From an uncultured Bacillota bacterium (GTDB taxonomy: Bacteria > Bacillota > Clostridia > Peptostreptococcales > Anaerovoracaceae): a stretch of 5,489 nt of DNA. The stretch is taken from the NCBI GenBank assembly GCA_946408315.1, contig CAMJRV010000193.1, positions 1 to 5,489 on the forward strand. Reading direction: 5' to 3'. Made by a program: the position numbers and the translations under genes. The notes below the pieces were generated by a model. The model was not told where the DNA came from, searched no databases, and saw only the letters and a program-made list of their open reading frames with translations. Below are positions 3,196 to 5,489 of the stretch, one piece after another. Within the stretch, counting starts at the first letter, position 1. Every line of letters starts with the position of its first letter.

Positions 3196-5489
3196 CTATA
3201 TGCTTCCTTTCCGTCCGTTCAACCGTATAAAAACCTTTCTTGTCAAATCGACCGGAACCACGGAAAACGCAAGCAGCAAAACGATCTGAAGTTCAAACAG
3301 ATTCAGGCCTGTTGTGCGGAAAAGCGTTCCGCCGAAATAAATCAGCAGCAGCTGCACAACAAAGACAAAGGATATGATAACCATGAACGATTTATTTTTC
3401 CAAATATGTGCCAACAGGTTCAACCGGTAGGTACGGGCGTTGAAGCTGTTAAAAACGCTGGCAAAAATAAACAGTCCAAAGAAGGCGGTCATGAGATAAT
3501 GCTTCCCCTCCGCACCCCGAAACATCTGGCTGAAAATCGGAAGTTTCAGGAATACAAGACAAAGAGAAGCTGTATAGATGCCGGTGAACAGGATCTGGTT
3601 CCACATGTATGGATTGATGATCGGCGTATCTCTGCGCTTCGGCGGCTCATTCATATATTCCTCCAGAGGAACCTCCCCGGAAAAGGCCAGGCCCGCCAAG
3701 GTATCCATGACCATATTGATCCACAGCATCTGAAGAACCGTAATCGGAGTCGCCACGCCGAGAAACGGCCCGACAATCGATACGACAACCGCACATAAAT
3801 TGACCGTAAGCTGAAAAATTATGAATTTACGGATGCTTTTAAATATGGTCCGTCCATATAGAATGGCTTTTGCAATGGATAGAAAATTATCATCCAGGAT
3901 GACGATATCGCTGGCTTCCTTTGCGATTTCAGTACCGCTTCCCATGGAAAACCCCACGTCCGCCTTTTTCAGTGCCGGCGCGTCATTGACGCCGTCTCCC
4001 GTCATACCCGCAACCAGTCCGATTTCCTGAGATACTTTGATCAACCTGCTTTTATCCGACGGAAGCGCCCGGGCCACTACGCGCAGCTTTGGAAGCACTT
4101 GTTTCAACCGATCGTCATCCATCCTCGCAAGCTCGCTGCTTGTGACAACCATATTTTCGTATCCGTCTTTCACCAGCCCGACCTCTTTTGCAATCGCTTC
4201 CGCCGTTTCTTTGCTGTCGCCGGTTATCATGACCACCTGAATCCCGGCATGCATCACTTGACGAATCGCACTGACCGCTTCGTGCCGCACTTCATCGCGG
4301 ATCCCGATCATACCCACCAGAGTCAGACTTTTTAAATCCGATGGCGTTTTCACCTCCGAACGGCTCGTTGCAACAGCCAGCAAACGAATGGCTCTACCGG
4401 CCATGCTGTGCATCAACCGGCGGATTTCCTCTGCGTTCTGGATCGGTTTGGGCGCACCGTGCTCGTCATAATATTCCGTGCACCGTGAAAAAATCAGTTC
4501 CGGGGCTCCTTTCACAAATACCATTCGATCGTTGTGATACAACAGCTCTGCGGCGGAAAATTTGTCTGTACTGTTGAAAGGAATCCGTGATATCACCTGG
4601 ATTTCATGATCTCTGTCCGCGCGGTCGGCGACGAAATCAAGAATTGCTCTTTCCGTCGCATTTCCTCCGACGGCGCGCCGAACACCGTCAACCGAACTGA
4701 CAGACGCACTCGTATTATAACATGCGGATATCCGAAACAGTTCGGAGAGCGCCGGACTCCTGGACAATTCCGAAAGCGAGCGATATTCCTTGCCGCTTCC
4801 GCCGAGAATCGAGGTTACTTCAAGCCGTCCCTTTGTGATGGTTCCCGTCTTGTCCGAGAACAGGATGTTCAGACTTCCCGCGGTTTCTATCCCCACCAGC
4901 TTTCTGACGAGTACATGATCCTTCAGCATCCGTTTCATGTTGGAGGACAAAACGACCGTAATCATCATAGGAAGCCCCTCCGGTACCGCGACGACAATGA
5001 CGGTGATCGCAAGCGTCAGCGCATGGAGGAGGTCTCCTACAATGATCGAAGGTGTTTGAACCGCCGCTGCGATTCGGGCGGGATCAAAGCCCTGCTGCAT
5101 GACGAGAGCTTGAAAGAGGTCGGATACGAATACGATCGCGGCGCCGACGTAGCCGAAGTTGCTGATCGTTTCCGCGAGTTCCCTCAAACGGTATTTCAGT
5201 GGGCTTTCTCTCGTTTCCTCCTGGACCTCATGGGCGATTCTCCCGTAAAAGGTGTGATTTCCGACGTGAGTCACAAGCATCACCCCTTCTCCCGCGCATA
5301 CAATGCTGCCTCGAAACAGCTTATTTTTCTGGAGAAACCCGGTCTCATCAACCGTGGAATTCGATCGTCCCGGAGCCTTAACCACTTCCTTTGACTCGCC
5401 GTTTAATGCCGACTGGTCAACATTCAGCTCTCCGAACACAATGACACCGTCGGCAGGTATCCTCTCTCCGGCCTGCAGGAGAACATAGT
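3196..5489 (-). CDS. Calcium-transporting P-type ATPase, type IIB (PMCA-like), 5' end cut by window edge
   Basis: A membrane pump that should use ATP to export Ca2+. The frame stays open to the right edge, giving 763 visible residues; the first roughly 100-130 (M1-M2 and part of the actuator domain) are missing. Visible numbering: actuator AGERIPADG then DQSALNGES (NGES 29-32, replacing the usual TGES); M4 with VPEGLP (169-173, Glu170); phosphorylation motif DKTGT with Asp212 (codon 4852-4854); nucleotide-binding KGAPE (326-330); TGDS (422-425); hinge GDGVNDAP (497-504); M5 Asn563; M6 Asn591 and Asp595; then four more helices to the C-terminus. Glu170, Asn591 and Asp595 match SERCA site II (Glu309, Asn796, Asp800). 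Ala566 stands where SERCA has site I Glu771. One Ca2+ per cycle is therefore expected, as in PMCA-type pumps. There is no calmodulin-binding tail. It ends in TAG at 3196-3198, ahead of the shared terminator. Mn2+ is an alternative substrate. Confidence 0.95.
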   Translation of the reverse strand, partial: YVLLQAGERIPADGVIVFGELNVDQSALNGESKEVVKAPGRSNSTVDETGFLQKNKLFRGSIVCAGEGVMLVTHVGNHTFYGRIAHEVQEETRESPLKYRLRELAETISNFGYVGAAIVFVSDLFQALVMQQGFDPARIAAAVQTPSIIVGDLLHALTLAITVIVVAVPEGLPMMITVVLSSNMKRMLKDHVLVRKLVGIETAGSLNILFSDKTGTITKGRLEVTSILGGSGKEYRSLSELSRSPALSELFRISACYNTSASVSSVDGVRRAVGGNATERAILDFVADRADRDHEIQVISRIPFNSTDKFSAAELLYHNDRMVFVKGAPELIFSRCTEYYDEHGAPKPIQNAEEIRRLMHSMAGRAIRLLAVATSRSEVKTPSDLKSLTLVGMIGIRDEVRHEAVSAIRQVMHAGIQVVMITGDSKETAEAIAKEVGLVKDGYENMVVTSSELARMDDDRLKQVLPKLRVVARALPSDKSRLIKVSQEIGLVAGMTGDGVNDAPALKKADVGFSMGSGTEIAKEASDIVILDDNFLSIAKAILYGRTIFKSIRKFIIFQLTVNLCAVVVSIVGPFLGVATPITVLQMLWINMVMDTLAGLAFSGEVPLEEYMNEPPKRRDTPIINPYMWNQILFTGIYTASLCLVFLKLPIFSQMFRGAEGKHYLMTAFFGLFIFASVFNSFNARTYRLNLLAHIWKNKSFMVIISFVFVVQLLLIYFGGTLFRTTGLNLFELQIVLLLAFSVVPVDLTRKVFIRLNGRKGSI

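Noticed and set aside
4606..5394. 262-residue plus-strand frame inside the ATPase
   Set aside because: It is antisense to the conserved phosphorylation and M4 regions of the pump. It is Arg/Asp-rich in the way mirror frames are, with no supporting ribosome site.

Overview
The window looks like chromosomal DNA of an anaerobic, Gram-positive Clostridia-type bacterium (Lachnospiraceae/Oscillospiraceae-like). This rests on GGAGG-type ribosome sites, AT-rich sigma-A-like promoters, U-tract hairpin terminators, a zinc-ribbon/membrane protein pair, a clostridial-style radical SAM enzyme and a bacterial PMCA-like calcium pump. The taxon is inferred from gene content and style only; no rRNA or marker gene is present.

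Layout from left to right. (1) Positions 1-996 carry a minus-strand operon. A good promoter (about 968-996) drives a 140-aa single-pass membrane protein (509-931). It is followed after 15 bases by a zinc-ribbon protein that runs off the left edge (<1-493). (2) Positions 1009-1346 hold a small stand-alone minus-strand gene for a 68-residue hydrophilic Asn/Ser-rich protein. It has a near-perfect ribosome site and its own intrinsic terminator. (3) Positions 1347-1695 are a 349-base AT-rich divergent intergenic region with candidate promoter elements and two inverted repeats. (4) Positions 1696-3084 encode, on the plus strand, a radical SAM enzyme with a Cys-rich SPASM-like C-terminal region. (5) Positions 3133-3170 form a 17-bp-stem bidirectional terminator between convergent genes. 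(6) Positions 3196->5489 encode, on the minus strand, most of a type IIB (PMCA-like) calcium-transporting P-type ATPase that runs off the right edge.

The four transcription units appear independent, each bounded by a terminator or a divergent promoter region, and no shared pathway is evident. The calcium pump is the only gene whose biochemical role can be named with confidence. The radical SAM protein is a clear enzyme of unknown substrate. The membrane protein, the zinc-ribbon protein and the 68-aa protein are of unknown function.

No mobile element, CRISPR array, tRNA or rRNA was seen, and no clear new system. The points most worth a second look are the 68-aa protein with its internal 9-residue tandem repeat, the regulatory region in front of the radical SAM gene, the FxWN repeats in the zinc-ribbon protein, and the NGES variant of the pump's TGES motif.
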